Shown piece by piece: positions 1-7,039 of a stretch of 9,232 nucleotides of DNA. The stretch spans positions 1-9,232 of the forward strand of contig JAFAWJ010000201.1 of the NCBI GenBank assembly GCA_019242065.1, given 5' to 3'. Source of the DNA: Chloroflexota bacterium. Its GTDB lineage: Bacteria; Chloroflexota; UBA6077; CF-72. Position 1 is the stretch's first letter; every line of letters begins with the position of its first letter. The position numbers were made by a program, and so were the translations under genes. Below the pieces are notes generated by a model. It was not told the DNA's origin. It saw nothing but the letters and a program-made list of their open reading frames with translations, and ran no database searches.

Positions 1-1
1 G

Positions 2-226
2 AACCCGCACGACATGGACGAAACGCAGCGCGAGGCGCGCGGCATTCGCCGCTATCCCACGTCGCTGACCGAGGCTCTGGACGCGCTCGAACAGGACGAG
101 GTGCTCCTCGGGGCGCTCGGCAGCGCGCGAGCGCGGGAGTTCATCGGCGTACGGCACGCCGAATGGTCTGACCTGGGGCGACTGTCGATCGCCCAACAGA
201 TCGCGGCCCACTTCCGCCGCTACTAG
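2..226 (+). CDS. Glutamine synthetase family protein, C-terminal end (5' part outside window)
   Basis: This is the last 74 codons of a gene that begins left of the window; the frame is open from the first complete codon at base 2 and stops at TAG 224-226. The translated tail has the layout of the C-terminus of type I glutamine synthetase family enzymes: an Asp/Glu-rich turn and 'ARGIRRYPTSL', then 'EALDALEQDEVLLGALG' and a final helix with 'HAEWSDLGRL' ending in an aromatic residue. In full-length members this follows the ATP-grasp-like catalytic barrel that joins ammonia to glutamate or, in GlnA-like paralogues, to other amines or gamma-glutamyl acceptors. The catalytic residues are not in the window, so true glutamine synthetase cannot be told from a paralogue. 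An ATG at 14 lies inside the domain and is not a real start. Family assignment is fairly sure; substrate is unknown. Confidence 0.8.
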   Translation, partial: NPHDMDETQREARGIRRYPTSLTEALDALEQDEVLLGALGSARAREFIGVRHAEWSDLGRLSIAQQIAAHFRRY

Positions 227-241
227 CTAGCGAGCTAGCTA
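224..241. repeat. 8-bp inverted repeat over the glutamine synthetase stop codon
   Basis: Arms TAGCTAGC (224-231) and GCTAGCTA (234-241) are exact reverse complements separated by 2 nt (GA). The left arm begins with the TAG stop codon itself. Three CTAG tetramers fall in this short stretch, and CTAG is usually rare in bacterial DNA. As RNA the inner pair would open, leaving about 7 bp and a 4-nt loop. No T-run follows, so it is not a classical intrinsic terminator. It may be a weak 3'-end hairpin or a dyad-symmetric protein site in the 66-nt gap before the next gene. Confidence 0.5.
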
Positions 242-273
242 AATGCCTCCCTCGGACGAGCGCGCCGCGGGCG

Positions 274-284
274 TGCGGTACGCT
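274..284 (+). promoter_or_regulatory. Candidate -10 element, leaderless-type promoter
   Basis: TGCGGTACGCT contains TACGCT (279-284), which fits the TANNNT -10 form, and the ATG of the next gene follows after only 8 nt. There is no Shine-Dalgarno sequence in that gap. This spacing would put the transcript start at or next to the ATG, giving a leaderless mRNA. No convincing -35 hexamer is seen about 17 nt upstream. A similar arrangement occurs before the gene at 9098. Confidence 0.4.
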
Positions 285-292
285 CGTGTTCG

Positions 293-1063
293 ATGACGGG
301 CCTCGCCCAACTCGCCGCGCGCCTGCGCGCACTGCATCACGGACCCGAACCCCTCGTGCTGCCCAACGCCTGGGACGCCGCCACCGCGCGCGCCGTCGTG
401 GACGCCGGCTTCCCGGCGGTCGCCACCACCAGCAGCGGCGTCTCGGCCGCCCTTGGCTACGCCGACGGCGAACACACACCAGCCGACGAAATGTTCGACG
501 CGGTCCAGCGCATCACCCGCGTCGTCCCCGACGTGCCAGTGACCGCCGACATCGAGTCCGGCTACGGCCTCAGCCCCGAAGACCTGGTCGAGCGACTGCT
601 GGCGGCCGGAGCCGTCGGCTGCAACCTGGAGGACACCGACCACCATGCCGCGCCCGGCAGCCACACCCTGGTGGACGCCGCGACGCAACAGCACAGACTG
701 CAGGCCGTCAAGCAGGCCGCCCGCGCGCGGGGCGTGGACATCGTCCTCAACGCGCGGACCGACGTCTTCCTCGGCCAATCTGGATCAGTGGACGAGGCTG
801 TCCGAAGGGCAAAACTGTATCTCGAAGCGGGCGCGGATGCCATCTTCCCGATCGGCGCACCCGACGAACCGACCATCGTCGCCCTCGTCACAGGCATCTC
901 CGCCCCCGTCAACGTCATCGCCGGTTTTCGCGGAGCGCCCGGACTCGCCCGGCTGCGCGAGATCGGCGTGCGACGCATCAGCTACGCCGGGCGGCTCCAT
1001 CGCGCCATGCTGATCGACCACCAGCGGCGGCTCGCCGGGCTCAAAGAATGGCAGGATCTCTGA
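293..1063 (+). CDS. Isocitrate lyase/PEP mutase family protein
   Basis: 256-residue (beta/alpha)8-barrel protein of the isocitrate lyase/phosphoenolpyruvate mutase superfamily, at the usual length of the short 'PEP mutase-like' members. Visible marks in order are 'LPNAWDAATARAVVDAGF' (residues 23-40, the conserved NAWDA strand), 'ATTSSGVSAALG' (44-55), the metal-site strand 'TADIESGYG' with D86 and E88, 'NLED' (111-114) and 'LNARTD' (152-157). The isocitrate lyase signature KKCGH is absent, so this is not a classical AceA. Members cleave or form C-C or C-P bonds next to a carboxylate (methylisocitrate lyase, oxaloacetase, PEP mutase, phosphonopyruvate hydrolase); which reaction applies here cannot be read. 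ATG 293 is the first plausible start, with no ribosome site but a -10-like element 8 nt upstream. The stop TGA 1061-1063 is 1 nt before the next ATG, so it is probably the first gene of an operon. Cytoplasmic; no signal peptide. Confidence 0.88.
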   Translation: MTGLAQLAARLRALHHGPEPLVLPNAWDAATARAVVDAGFPAVATTSSGVSAALGYADGEHTPADEMFDAVQRITRVVPDVPVTADIESGYGLSPEDLVERLLAAGAVGCNLEDTDHHAAPGSHTLVDAATQQHRLQAVKQAARARGVDIVLNARTDVFLGQSGSVDEAVRRAKLYLEAGADAIFPIGAPDEPTIVALVTGISAPVNVIAGFRGAPGLARLREIGVRRISYAGRLHRAMLIDHQRRLAGLKEWQDL

Positions 1064-1064
1064 G

Positions 1065-1439
1065 ATGCTGAGCGAGACGCCCATCATGGCGTTCGTCGCC
1101 GTCACCCAGCGCGACCGCGCGCGCGCCTTCTATGCGGATGTCCTGGGCCTGCGCCTGACCGACGAAGACCCGTTTGCGCTCACCTTCGACGCGGGCGGGA
1201 CCATGCTCCGCGCGGCCCTCGTCGAGCAGCTCCAGCCACAGGGCTTCACGGTGCTGGGCTGGATCGTGCCCGACATTCAGGCCGCGGCCCGCGACCTCGC
1301 CGCGCGCGGCGTCGAGTTCAAGCGTTACGCGTGGATGGAGCAGGACGCGAACGGCGTCTGGCGCTCGCCGAGCGGCGCCCAGGTCGCGTGGTTCCCCGAT
1401 CCCGACGGCAACACGCTCTCGATCACCCAGTTTCTGTGA
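1065..1439 (+). CDS. VOC (glyoxalase/bleomycin resistance/dioxygenase fold) family protein
   Basis: 124 residues, a single VOC domain of two beta-alpha-beta-beta-beta modules. Module 1 carries 'RDRARAFYADVLGLRL' (16-31) and 'FALTFDAGGTMLRAALV'. Module 2 carries 'VPDIQAAARDLAARGVEF' (68-85) and the strongly typical end 'SPSGAQVAWFPDPDGNTLSITQF' (101-123). VOC enzymes usually bind a divalent metal through His/Glu on four strands. Here the first strand reads 'MAFVAVT' with no His, and the last position usually held by Glu appears to be Gln122, so the usual metal site looks absent. This matches a widespread subfamily of unknown function; it may bind or isomerise a small molecule, or act as a binding protein. 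AGGA at 1053-1056 sits 8 nt before ATG 1065, which supports this start; ATG 1086 is an alternative. It lies 1 nt after the upstream gene and 16 nt before the next, so co-transcription is likely. Confidence 0.85.
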   Translation: MLSETPIMAFVAVTQRDRARAFYADVLGLRLTDEDPFALTFDAGGTMLRAALVEQLQPQGFTVLGWIVPDIQAAARDLAARGVEFKRYAWMEQDANGVWRSPSGAQVAWFPDPDGNTLSITQFL

Positions 1440-1445
1440 GGAGGA
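1438..1445 (+). promoter_or_regulatory. Strong Shine-Dalgarno sequence overlapping the VOC stop codon
   Basis: GAGGAGGA begins inside the TGA stop (1437-1439) of the VOC gene. Its core GGAGG (1440-1444) is only 2 nt from ATG 1447, 8 nt from GTG 1453 and 11 nt from ATG 1456. The first distance is too short for normal initiation, so GTG 1453 or ATG 1456 is the more likely start of the VPS10-type gene. The stop/SD overlap suggests coupled translation. Confidence 0.65.
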
Positions 1446-1455
1446 CATGCCGGTG

Positions 1456-4400
1456 ATGGACGACCGCCTGTTCCAGTCTCTCGAATGGCGCAACATCGGT
1501 CCCCATCGCGGCGGCCGATGCGTCGCAGTGGCCGGCCATCCCACCGAACCGGGCACGTTCTATTTCGGCGCTTGCGCCGGTGGCGTCTTCAAGACGACGA
1601 ATGGCGGGTCGCACTGGTGGAACGTCTCGGATGGCTTCTTCAACACTGCCGCGGTCGGTGCCATCGCCGTGTCCGACTCACATCCCAACGTGGTGTACGC
1701 GGGCACCGGCGAAGCGTGCATTCGCAGCAACGTCTCACATGGCGACGGCCTCTACCGCTCCGACGACGGCGGACACACCTGGCGCAACCTGGGCCTCGCG
1801 GCCACACGCCACATCAGCCGGGTGGCGATCCATCCCACCAATCCGGACGTCGTGTACGTGGCAGCCCTGGGTCACGCCTGGGGTCCGAACCCCGAACGCG
1901 GGATTTATCGCTCCACCGACGGCGGCAGGTCGTGGGAGCTGGTGTTGCACAAGAGCGAGCGCGCCGGCGCGGCCGACCTGACACTCGACAGCCGCAATCC
2001 GCGCGTGCTGTACGCGGCGATCTGGCAGGGCATGCGCTATCCGCACGCCGCCGAAAGTGGCGGTCCGGATTCGGGCATCTGGCGCACCATGGACGGGGGT
2101 GAGACCTGGACCGACGTCACCCGCAATCCGGGCATGAGCACGCGACTCCTTGGTCGCATCGGGGTCACCGCATCGCCGGCCCAACCTGGTCGGGTGTGGG
2201 CCATCGTCGAGGCCGAAGACGGCGCCATGTTCCGCTCCGACGACTACGGCGAAACCTGGGAACGCCAGAGTGAAAGCGTCGACCTGCGCCGTCGACCCTG
2301 GTACTACATGCACGCCTACGCCGATCCGCGGGATGCCAACACGGTCTGGGTCCTGAACCTCGACTGCTGGCGCTCCGTCGATGCTGGCAAAACCTTCGAA
2401 AGCATCCCCACGCCGCACGGCGACAACCATGGGCTGTGGATCGACCCGCGCGACTCGAATCGCATGATCGAGGGCAACGACGGCGGCGCGACCGTCACGT
2501 TTGACGGGGGGCGGACCTGGTCCAGCCTCCTGAATCAGCCGACGGCCCAGTTCTATCACGTCATCGCGGACGAGCACGTGCCGTATTTCGTGTACGGCTC
2601 ACAGCAAGATAACTGGGCCATGCGGATGCCCAGCATCAGTTTCGAGGGCGCGATCTCGACGAAGGACTACACCGAACCCGGCGGCGGCGAAAGCGGCTAT
2701 ATCGCCATCAGCAAGCAACCGCCGCATATGGTCTTTGGCGGTGGCATTGGCACCGGTGCCGGGCATGGACGACTGGTCGCCTGGAATCCCGAAACCGGCC
2801 AGAAGCGGAACGTCACCGTGTGGCCAGAGGTGTTCGGCATGGGCGCCGGTGCCGAGTCCCTCAAGTACCGTTTTCAGTGGACTTTCCCTGTCGAGACCTC
2901 ACCGCACGACGACCAGACTCTGTACATCTGCTCCAACGTCGTCCACCGCTCCCGAGACAACGGCTCGAGTTGGGAAACCATCTCGCCGGACCTGACGCGC
3001 AACGATCCAGCCAAAATTGGCCCCTCCGGTGGACCCATCACCGCCGACAACTCCGGCGCGGAGATCTATTGCACGATCTTTGCGTTCCGCGAGTCGCCCC
3101 ACGAGGCGGGCGTGTTCTGGGCCGGTTCGGACGATGGCCTGGTTCACATCTCGCGCGACGGCGCGCAGTCGTGGCAACACGTCACCCCGCCGGACGTGCC
3201 GCGATGGGCGATGGTCAACATGATCGAGCCGTCGCCACACGACGCCGCAACCGCCTACGTGGCCATCACGTGCTACAAGTCCGACGACCTGCGACCGTAC
3301 CTGTATCGCACCAACGACTACGGCACGACGTGGACGCGCATTACCAACGGTATTCCTCATGACGAGTTCACGCGCGTCATTCGTGAGGATCCGAACCGTC
3401 GCGGGCTGTTGTTCTGCGGGACCGAACGTGGGATCCTGGTGTCGTTCGACGACGGCGCCGCCTGGCAGCGACTGAAGTCCAACCTGCCGGTCACACCCAT
3501 CTGGGATCTCATCGTCAAAGGCACGGACCTGGTAGCGGCGACGCACGGGCGGGCGTTCTGGATCCTCGACGACATCACGCCACTGCACCAGCTCCAGCCG
3601 GACGACGCGTCGAAGCCAATCCAGTTGCTCCAGCCGCGCGACACAATCCGCTACCGCCTGTACGGGCGCGCCGAGGGCAAGTCGAGGACGTACACCAACT
3701 ACAAGATGACCGGGCCGGTGACGGTCGCCTTTCGACGGGTCGACACCCCAAGTGGCGAGGCGCAGGAGCAGTTTCTGGATGCTGGGCGGAATCCGCCGAA
3801 CGGGGTTGTCATCCATTACTGGCTGCGGGACAGGGCGGATGCGGTGCGGCTGACGATCCTGGACAGCGCTGGCAACGAGGTCCGCTCGTTCTCGAGCAAA
3901 CGCGACAAGTCGTCGCCAGACGATTCAACGACCGATTCGGCGGCGACCCCGAGTGAGGGTGAGATCCAGCAAGTTACCGGGGAAGAAGAAGTCTCGGAGG
4001 AGGAAGAATCCAAAGAGGAGCGCGCGCCCTTCGTTCCCAACGCGGCGGGCATGCACCGCTTCATCTGGGATTATCGCTACCCGCCACCCGTCAAGATCGA
4101 AACCGGCAGTCGCGGCGCGCGGGAAGAGGCGCTCGAAGGCGTCGGCGGTCCGCGGGCGCTGCCGGGTCAGTACCAGGTGCGGCTGACGGTTGGCGACCAG
4201 GTGCAGACCCGCATGTTTCGGCTGCTGGCCGATCCGCGCCTGCCAGTCACGCTCGAGGAGCTGCAGCGCCAGTTCGAGCTGAAGATGGCGATTCGCGAAC
4301 GGACGTCGGAGACGAACACGGCGGTGAACCAGATCCGACGCCTGCGAGCCCAGATCGAAAGCTGGGAACAGCGCGCTGGCTCGAATACCGCCGTGCGCAA

Positions 4401-4689
4401 CGCGGCACGCACCGTGAAGGATCAGCTGCGGGCGGTCGAGGCGGAGCTGATCAACGTGGAGTTCGAGAAGCCGCGGCCCGGGCCGAATCGGATCAAAGAA
4501 AAGTTCGACGCGCTGAGCTCGATGATCGACGAGAGCGACGATGCGCCAACTCAGGGGGCCCTGCAGGTGTATGACATGCTGGCCCAGCAACTGGAGACCC
4601 AGACGGCCCGCCTGCGCGAGGTCGTGGCCGGCCCCGTGGCCGAGTTCAACGCGGCCATCACTCGCGAGGGCATCCCACCCGTCGGCTAG
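1456..4689 (+). CDS. VPS10/sortilin-like Asp-box (BNR repeat) beta-propeller protein
   Basis: Large protein of 1077 residues from ATG 1456 (1080 from ATG 1447), close to the usual size of bacterial VPS10-domain/'glycosyl hydrolase BNR' proteins. It opens with the family start 'SLEWRNIGPHRGGR'. About eleven Asp-box motifs (S/T-x-D-x-G-x-T/S-W) follow between residues ~47 and ~670, for example SDDGGHTW, STDGGRSW, TMDGGETW, SDDYGETW, SRDNGSSW, TNDYGTTW and SFDDGAAW. They mark a many-bladed propeller, perhaps two stacked ones. After 'ATHGRAFWILDDI' (~695-707) come a beta-rich segment, a very acidic low-complexity linker (~833-857, Glu-rich), a segment ending in an Ig-like 'PGQYQVRLTVGDQ', and a helical, coiled-coil-like C-terminus (~930-1060). 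No signal peptide or membrane helix is seen, whereas many relatives are exported. The Asp-box is a fold motif, so hydrolase activity is not shown; catalytic residues are not identified. It is the third gene of the + unit and its stop interlocks with the opposing hydrolase gene. Confidence 0.88.
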   Translation: MDDRLFQSLEWRNIGPHRGGRCVAVAGHPTEPGTFYFGACAGGVFKTTNGGSHWWNVSDGFFNTAAVGAIAVSDSHPNVVYAGTGEACIRSNVSHGDGLYRSDDGGHTWRNLGLAATRHISRVAIHPTNPDVVYVAALGHAWGPNPERGIYRSTDGGRSWELVLHKSERAGAADLTLDSRNPRVLYAAIWQGMRYPHAAESGGPDSGIWRTMDGGETWTDVTRNPGMSTRLLGRIGVTASPAQPGRVWAIVEAEDGAMFRSDDYGETWERQSESVDLRRRPWYYMHAYADPRDANTVWVLNLDCWRSVDAGKTFESIPTPHGDNHGLWIDPRDSNRMIEGNDGGATVTFDGGRTWSSLLNQPTAQFYHVIADEHVPYFVYGSQQDNWAMRMPSISFEGAISTKDYTEPGGGESGYIAISKQPPHMVFGGGIGTGAGHGRLVAWNPETGQKRNVTVWPEVFGMGAGAESLKYRFQWTFPVETSPHDDQTLYICSNVVHRSRDNGSSWETISPDLTRNDPAKIGPSGGPITADNSGAEIYCTIFAFRESPHEAGVFWAGSDDGLVHISRDGAQSWQHVTPPDVPRWAMVNMIEPSPHDAATAYVAITCYKSDDLRPYLYRTNDYGTTWTRITNGIPHDEFTRVIREDPNRRGLLFCGTERGILVSFDDGAAWQRLKSNLPVTPIWDLIVKGTDLVAATHGRAFWILDDITPLHQLQPDDASKPIQLLQPRDTIRYRLYGRAEGKSRTYTNYKMTGPVTVAFRRVDTPSGEAQEQFLDAGRNPPNGVVIHYWLRDRADAVRLTILDSAGNEVRSFSSKRDKSSPDDSTTDSAATPSEGEIQQVTGEEEVSEEEESKEERAPFVPNAAGMHRFIWDYRYPPPVKIETGSRGAREEALEGVGGPRALPGQYQVRLTVGDQVQTRMFRLLADPRLPVTLEELQRQFELKMAIRERTSETNTAVNQIRRLRAQIESWEQRAGSNTAVRNAARTVKDQLRAVEAELINVEFEKPRPGPNRIKEKFDALSSMIDESDDAPTQGALQVYDMLAQQLETQTARLREVVAGPVAEFNAAITREGIPPVG

Positions 4690-5597
4690 CGTGATTCAGT
4701 GGCGTCCAGGAAGCGCTTGACGGTGTCGAGGTAGACGCTCGGCTCGGTTGCGTAACTTCGGACGTGCTCCGCACCAGGCACGAACAGCGTCTGCACCGTC
4801 GGCCCGTACGCCGCGGCGATCCGCTCTCCGTGGCTCCACGGCACTACGCCGTCCTCCTCGCCGTGAATCACCAGCAGCGGCACGCCGCGCGCCGCAAGTG
4901 CGGCCACGTGGTCGATCGGGCGGATAGCCGGCACGTCAATGCCTACCAGCGGCCTGGCCATCATGATCATGCCCGGCGTGAAAAACGCCGGTAGCCCACT
5001 CGCCCGCGGCAGCTGCTCGTCGATCAGCTGCTCGAGATCCGCGTAGCCGCTGTCTTCGACGACCGCGCGCACCAGCGGCTCGTCCGCCGCCTCCAGCAAC
5101 ACGGTTGCTCCACCCATCGAGTACCCGAGCAGGTCAACGCCGTCGTCGGTCAGGCCACGCTGCACCAGGGCATCGATCGCGCCGCCCAGGTCCCACACTT
5201 CCCTGGCTCCCAGCGTGTAGTGCTCGCCACCCGACTGACCACTGCCTCGCAAGTCGAACACCAGGACCGGATGTCCGTCGCCGACGAGTCCCGCGGCGAT
5301 GTCGAGCACGTGGCCGTCCGCCTCTCGCGTGCGATCGCTGCCGCGGCCGTGGACGACGATGACCGGCCGTTTGTGAGCCGCGTCGTCAGGCGGACGCAAG
5401 AGCCAGCCGTCGAGGGTGACGCCGTCCACGCGACTCGGAAACTGCACCGAGTCGTACGCGAGACCGTACTGCTCGGGAGACGTCTGGAACTGGTGGCGGA
5501 CGGGTGTGGTGAGCGCCAGGACCATGTAACCGCAGATCGCGACGTAGCCGAGGACGAGCACCCCCGCCAGCGCCACTCCAACCCACACCACGCCCAC
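4686..5597 (-). CDS. Membrane-anchored alpha/beta hydrolase
   Basis: 303 residues when started at GTG 5597. An N-terminal hydrophobic helix (~residues 3-29, 'VVWVGVALAGVLVLGYVAIC...') gives a signal-anchor, so the catalytic domain probably lies outside the membrane. The alpha/beta hydrolase core is complete: oxyanion loop 'VVHGRGSDR' (~81-89), 'VFDLRGSGQSGG' (~113-124), nucleophile elbow 'GYSMGG' with Ser160, acid 'IHGEEDGVVP' with Asp249, and catalytic 'GAEHV' with His278. It resembles serine peptidase/esterase-like hydrolases of the S9/BAAT group that act on small esters or peptides; the substrate is unknown. The start is uncertain. GTG 5597, 5591 and 5588 and ATG 5525 are in frame, and the open frame runs back to 5807 inside the Rieske gene, where upstream codons look non-coding in this frame. 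It lies 43 nt after the Rieske stop on the same strand, so it may share its transcript. Confidence 0.82.
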   Translation of the reverse strand: MGVVWVGVALAGVLVLGYVAICGYMVLALTTPVRHQFQTSPEQYGLAYDSVQFPSRVDGVTLDGWLLRPPDDAAHKRPVIVVHGRGSDRTREADGHVLDIAAGLVGDGHPVLVFDLRGSGQSGGEHYTLGAREVWDLGGAIDALVQRGLTDDGVDLLGYSMGGATVLLEAADEPLVRAVVEDSGYADLEQLIDEQLPRASGLPAFFTPGMIMMARPLVGIDVPAIRPIDHVAALAARGVPLLVIHGEEDGVVPWSHGERIAAAYGPTVQTLFVPGAEHVRSYATEPSVYLDTVKRFLDATESR

Positions 5598-5624
5598 GCC
5601 TGGGCTTTTTGTAGCCCAGGCGTG
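5595..5624 (-). promoter_or_regulatory. Perfect 12-bp stem, 6-nt loop hairpin between Rieske and hydrolase genes
   Basis: Arms 5595-5606 and 5613-5624 are exact reverse complements. On the - strand the stem reads CACGCCTGGGCT, loop ACAAAA, then AGCCCAGGCGTG. The stem is GC-rich and should be very stable in RNA. No U-tract follows in either direction, so it is not a standard intrinsic terminator. Its 3' arm ends on the first GTG candidate start (5597) of the hydrolase. It could reduce readthrough after the Rieske gene, protect its 3' end, or mask the hydrolase start region. Confidence 0.65.
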
Positions 5625-5640
5625 TTGTGCTAGGGGGTAC

Positions 5641-7014
5641 TCAGTGCGCGACGGCTTCCCATCGCTCGCGGAACTCGGCCAGCGGCACGCGATCGTAGTG
5701 CAGGTCGGCCATGGCATCCAGGCCATTGATACCGGCTTTGATGAGCACGCCACCGGAACGCATGCGATACAGCTCCGGGTTGTCGACACCCGGTGCCGCG
5801 CCACCACCCTTCTCGAACGCGCGGACGCAATCCAGCAGCTTGCGGCGGGTGCGGATGATCATCACGTCCGACGTGCCCAGGCGCTCCTGGCGACGGTCGT
5901 AGATCGGGCCCATGCTCTCCTGGGCCATCGCGTCCTGAGCAATCTGCGGGATACCCGAGTAGGTCCCCATCGTCTTCTGCAGCTCGCGATCGATCAGGTA
6001 GTCGTTGTGCTGGTTGGCGATCGGCCGGAAGCGACCGAGCCAGTCCGAGGTGGTCTCGAACTTGCGCACCGGGACGCCATTCGCGTCGCGCGCCCCATAT
6101 GGGTCGTACTTGCCCAGCGGGTCCCGCCGCACGTAGCCAGCCTTGAAGCCGCCAACCGTTTCGGTCTCAGGTGCGAGTGGCTGCTGGCGGCCGACGGTCC
6201 AGACCATGGTGTTGTAGTCGTCCAGCGGCACCCAGGCCAGCGACTGGTTCTTGACGCCCAGCAGCCCCGGCGCGTTCATCGTGTAGAACGGCATCAGGAA
6301 GTGGCCCATGCGCCAGTACTCCATGCCGGGGTCCGCGTCGCGCACCGCGGCGTAGCTGGCGCCGACCGTGTGCTCCTGGGCGACAAAGCGACCATGCCGC
6401 TGCTGGGTGATGTAGTAGGCATCGCTGCCGGGCAGCGACTGCTTCATCGTGTAGTGGCCAGCGTGCAGGAAGAAGGCGTGGACGGTGTCGATGTCACCTT
6501 CGAGGGCCTGCAGCCAGTTCGACTCCTGCAGCCGCATCCACACCTGACAGTCGGCGTCCATGTTGGGCAGCCACTCCGGCAGCGGCGGCGGGGTGCTGCG
6601 CGGGCCCATGTACGCCCACACGATGCCGTTGCGCTCTTCGGTCGGATACGCGGCGACCTTGACCTTGGTTTTGAAATCCGACTCGGCCGGCTCGTTGGGC
6701 ATGTCGATGCAGTTGCCGTCGACGTCGAATTTCCAACCGTGGTAGACGCAGCGCAGTCCTTCTTCTTCGTTACGTCCGAAGAACAGGCTCGCACCGCGGT
6801 GTGGGCAGTTGTTAGCTACCAGGCCAAACTTGCCGCTGGTGGTGCGAAACGCGATCAGGTTTTCGCCGAGGAGCCGCAGACGCATAGGCGCGCCGTCGGC
6901 TTCGGGGAGCTCGCTCGGCACAAAGGCCGGCAGCCAGTACTCCCGCATGAACGCGCCCATGGGCGTGCCCGGTCCGACGCGACACAGAAGTTCATTGTCT
7001 TCGGTTGACAGCAT
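5641..7014 (-). CDS. Rieske non-haem iron oxygenase, alpha subunit (phthalate 4,5-dioxygenase-like)
   Basis: 457 residues, the usual length for a ring-hydroxylating oxygenase large subunit. The Rieske [2Fe-2S] motif is complete: C70-x-H72 in 'NCPHRGASLFFGR' and C89-x2-H92 in 'RCVYHGWKF'. The catalytic mononuclear iron region follows in 'NWLQALEGDIDTVHAFFLHAGH' (166-187), with D176 as the likely electron bridge and H179 and H184 (HxxxxH) as iron ligands. The N-terminus 'MLSTEDNELLCRVGPGTPMG' and later 'QDAMAQESMGPIYDRRQERLGTSD' (360-383) are typical of the phthalate 4,5-dioxygenase/vanillate-demethylase-like branch. These enzymes use electrons from a separate reductase to hydroxylate or O-demethylate aromatic and related substrates; no reductase gene is in the window. 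The ATG is set by the conserved N-terminus. A GGGAG lies about 14 nt upstream, farther than usual. It follows the DUF3500 gene by 25 nt and is probably translated from the same mRNA. Substrate unknown. Confidence 0.93.
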   Translation of the reverse strand: MLSTEDNELLCRVGPGTPMGAFMREYWLPAFVPSELPEADGAPMRLRLLGENLIAFRTTSGKFGLVANNCPHRGASLFFGRNEEEGLRCVYHGWKFDVDGNCIDMPNEPAESDFKTKVKVAAYPTEERNGIVWAYMGPRSTPPPLPEWLPNMDADCQVWMRLQESNWLQALEGDIDTVHAFFLHAGHYTMKQSLPGSDAYYITQQRHGRFVAQEHTVGASYAAVRDADPGMEYWRMGHFLMPFYTMNAPGLLGVKNQSLAWVPLDDYNTMVWTVGRQQPLAPETETVGGFKAGYVRRDPLGKYDPYGARDANGVPVRKFETTSDWLGRFRPIANQHNDYLIDRELQKTMGTYSGIPQIAQDAMAQESMGPIYDRRQERLGTSDVMIIRTRRKLLDCVRAFEKGGGAAPGVDNPELYRMRSGGVLIKAGINGLDAMADLHYDRVPLAEFRERWEAVAH

Positions 7015-7039
7015 GGCAGTTCTGGCTACTCCCTGATCC

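Noticed and set aside
286..1071. Second + frame overlapping the PEP-mutase-like gene
   Set aside because: Arg- and Pro-rich translation without motifs, offset from a clearly recognised protein.
1174..1455. Longer N-terminus for the VPS10-type protein
   Set aside because: This part lies inside the VOC gene in another frame and reads as Ser/Arg/Pro-rich shadow; the ribosome site at 1438-1445 and the family start 'SLEWRNIGPHRGGR' place the real start at 1447-1456.
2899..3816. Long - strand open frame opposite the VPS10-type gene (also 1735-2577 and 3925-4590)
   Set aside because: Arg/Val-rich low-information translations lying wholly inside a well-supported gene; shadows.
5598..5807. Longer N-terminus for the hydrolase starting at ATG 5807
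   Set aside because: It overlaps the end of the Rieske gene, includes the hairpin, and its translation has no family character before the membrane helix.
5644..7008. A 454-codon open frame on the + strand opposite the Rieske gene
   Set aside because: It mirrors the Rieske gene codon for codon. The translation is rich in Arg, Val, His and Ala with no family resemblance, and GC-rich codon use commonly leaves such antisense frames open.
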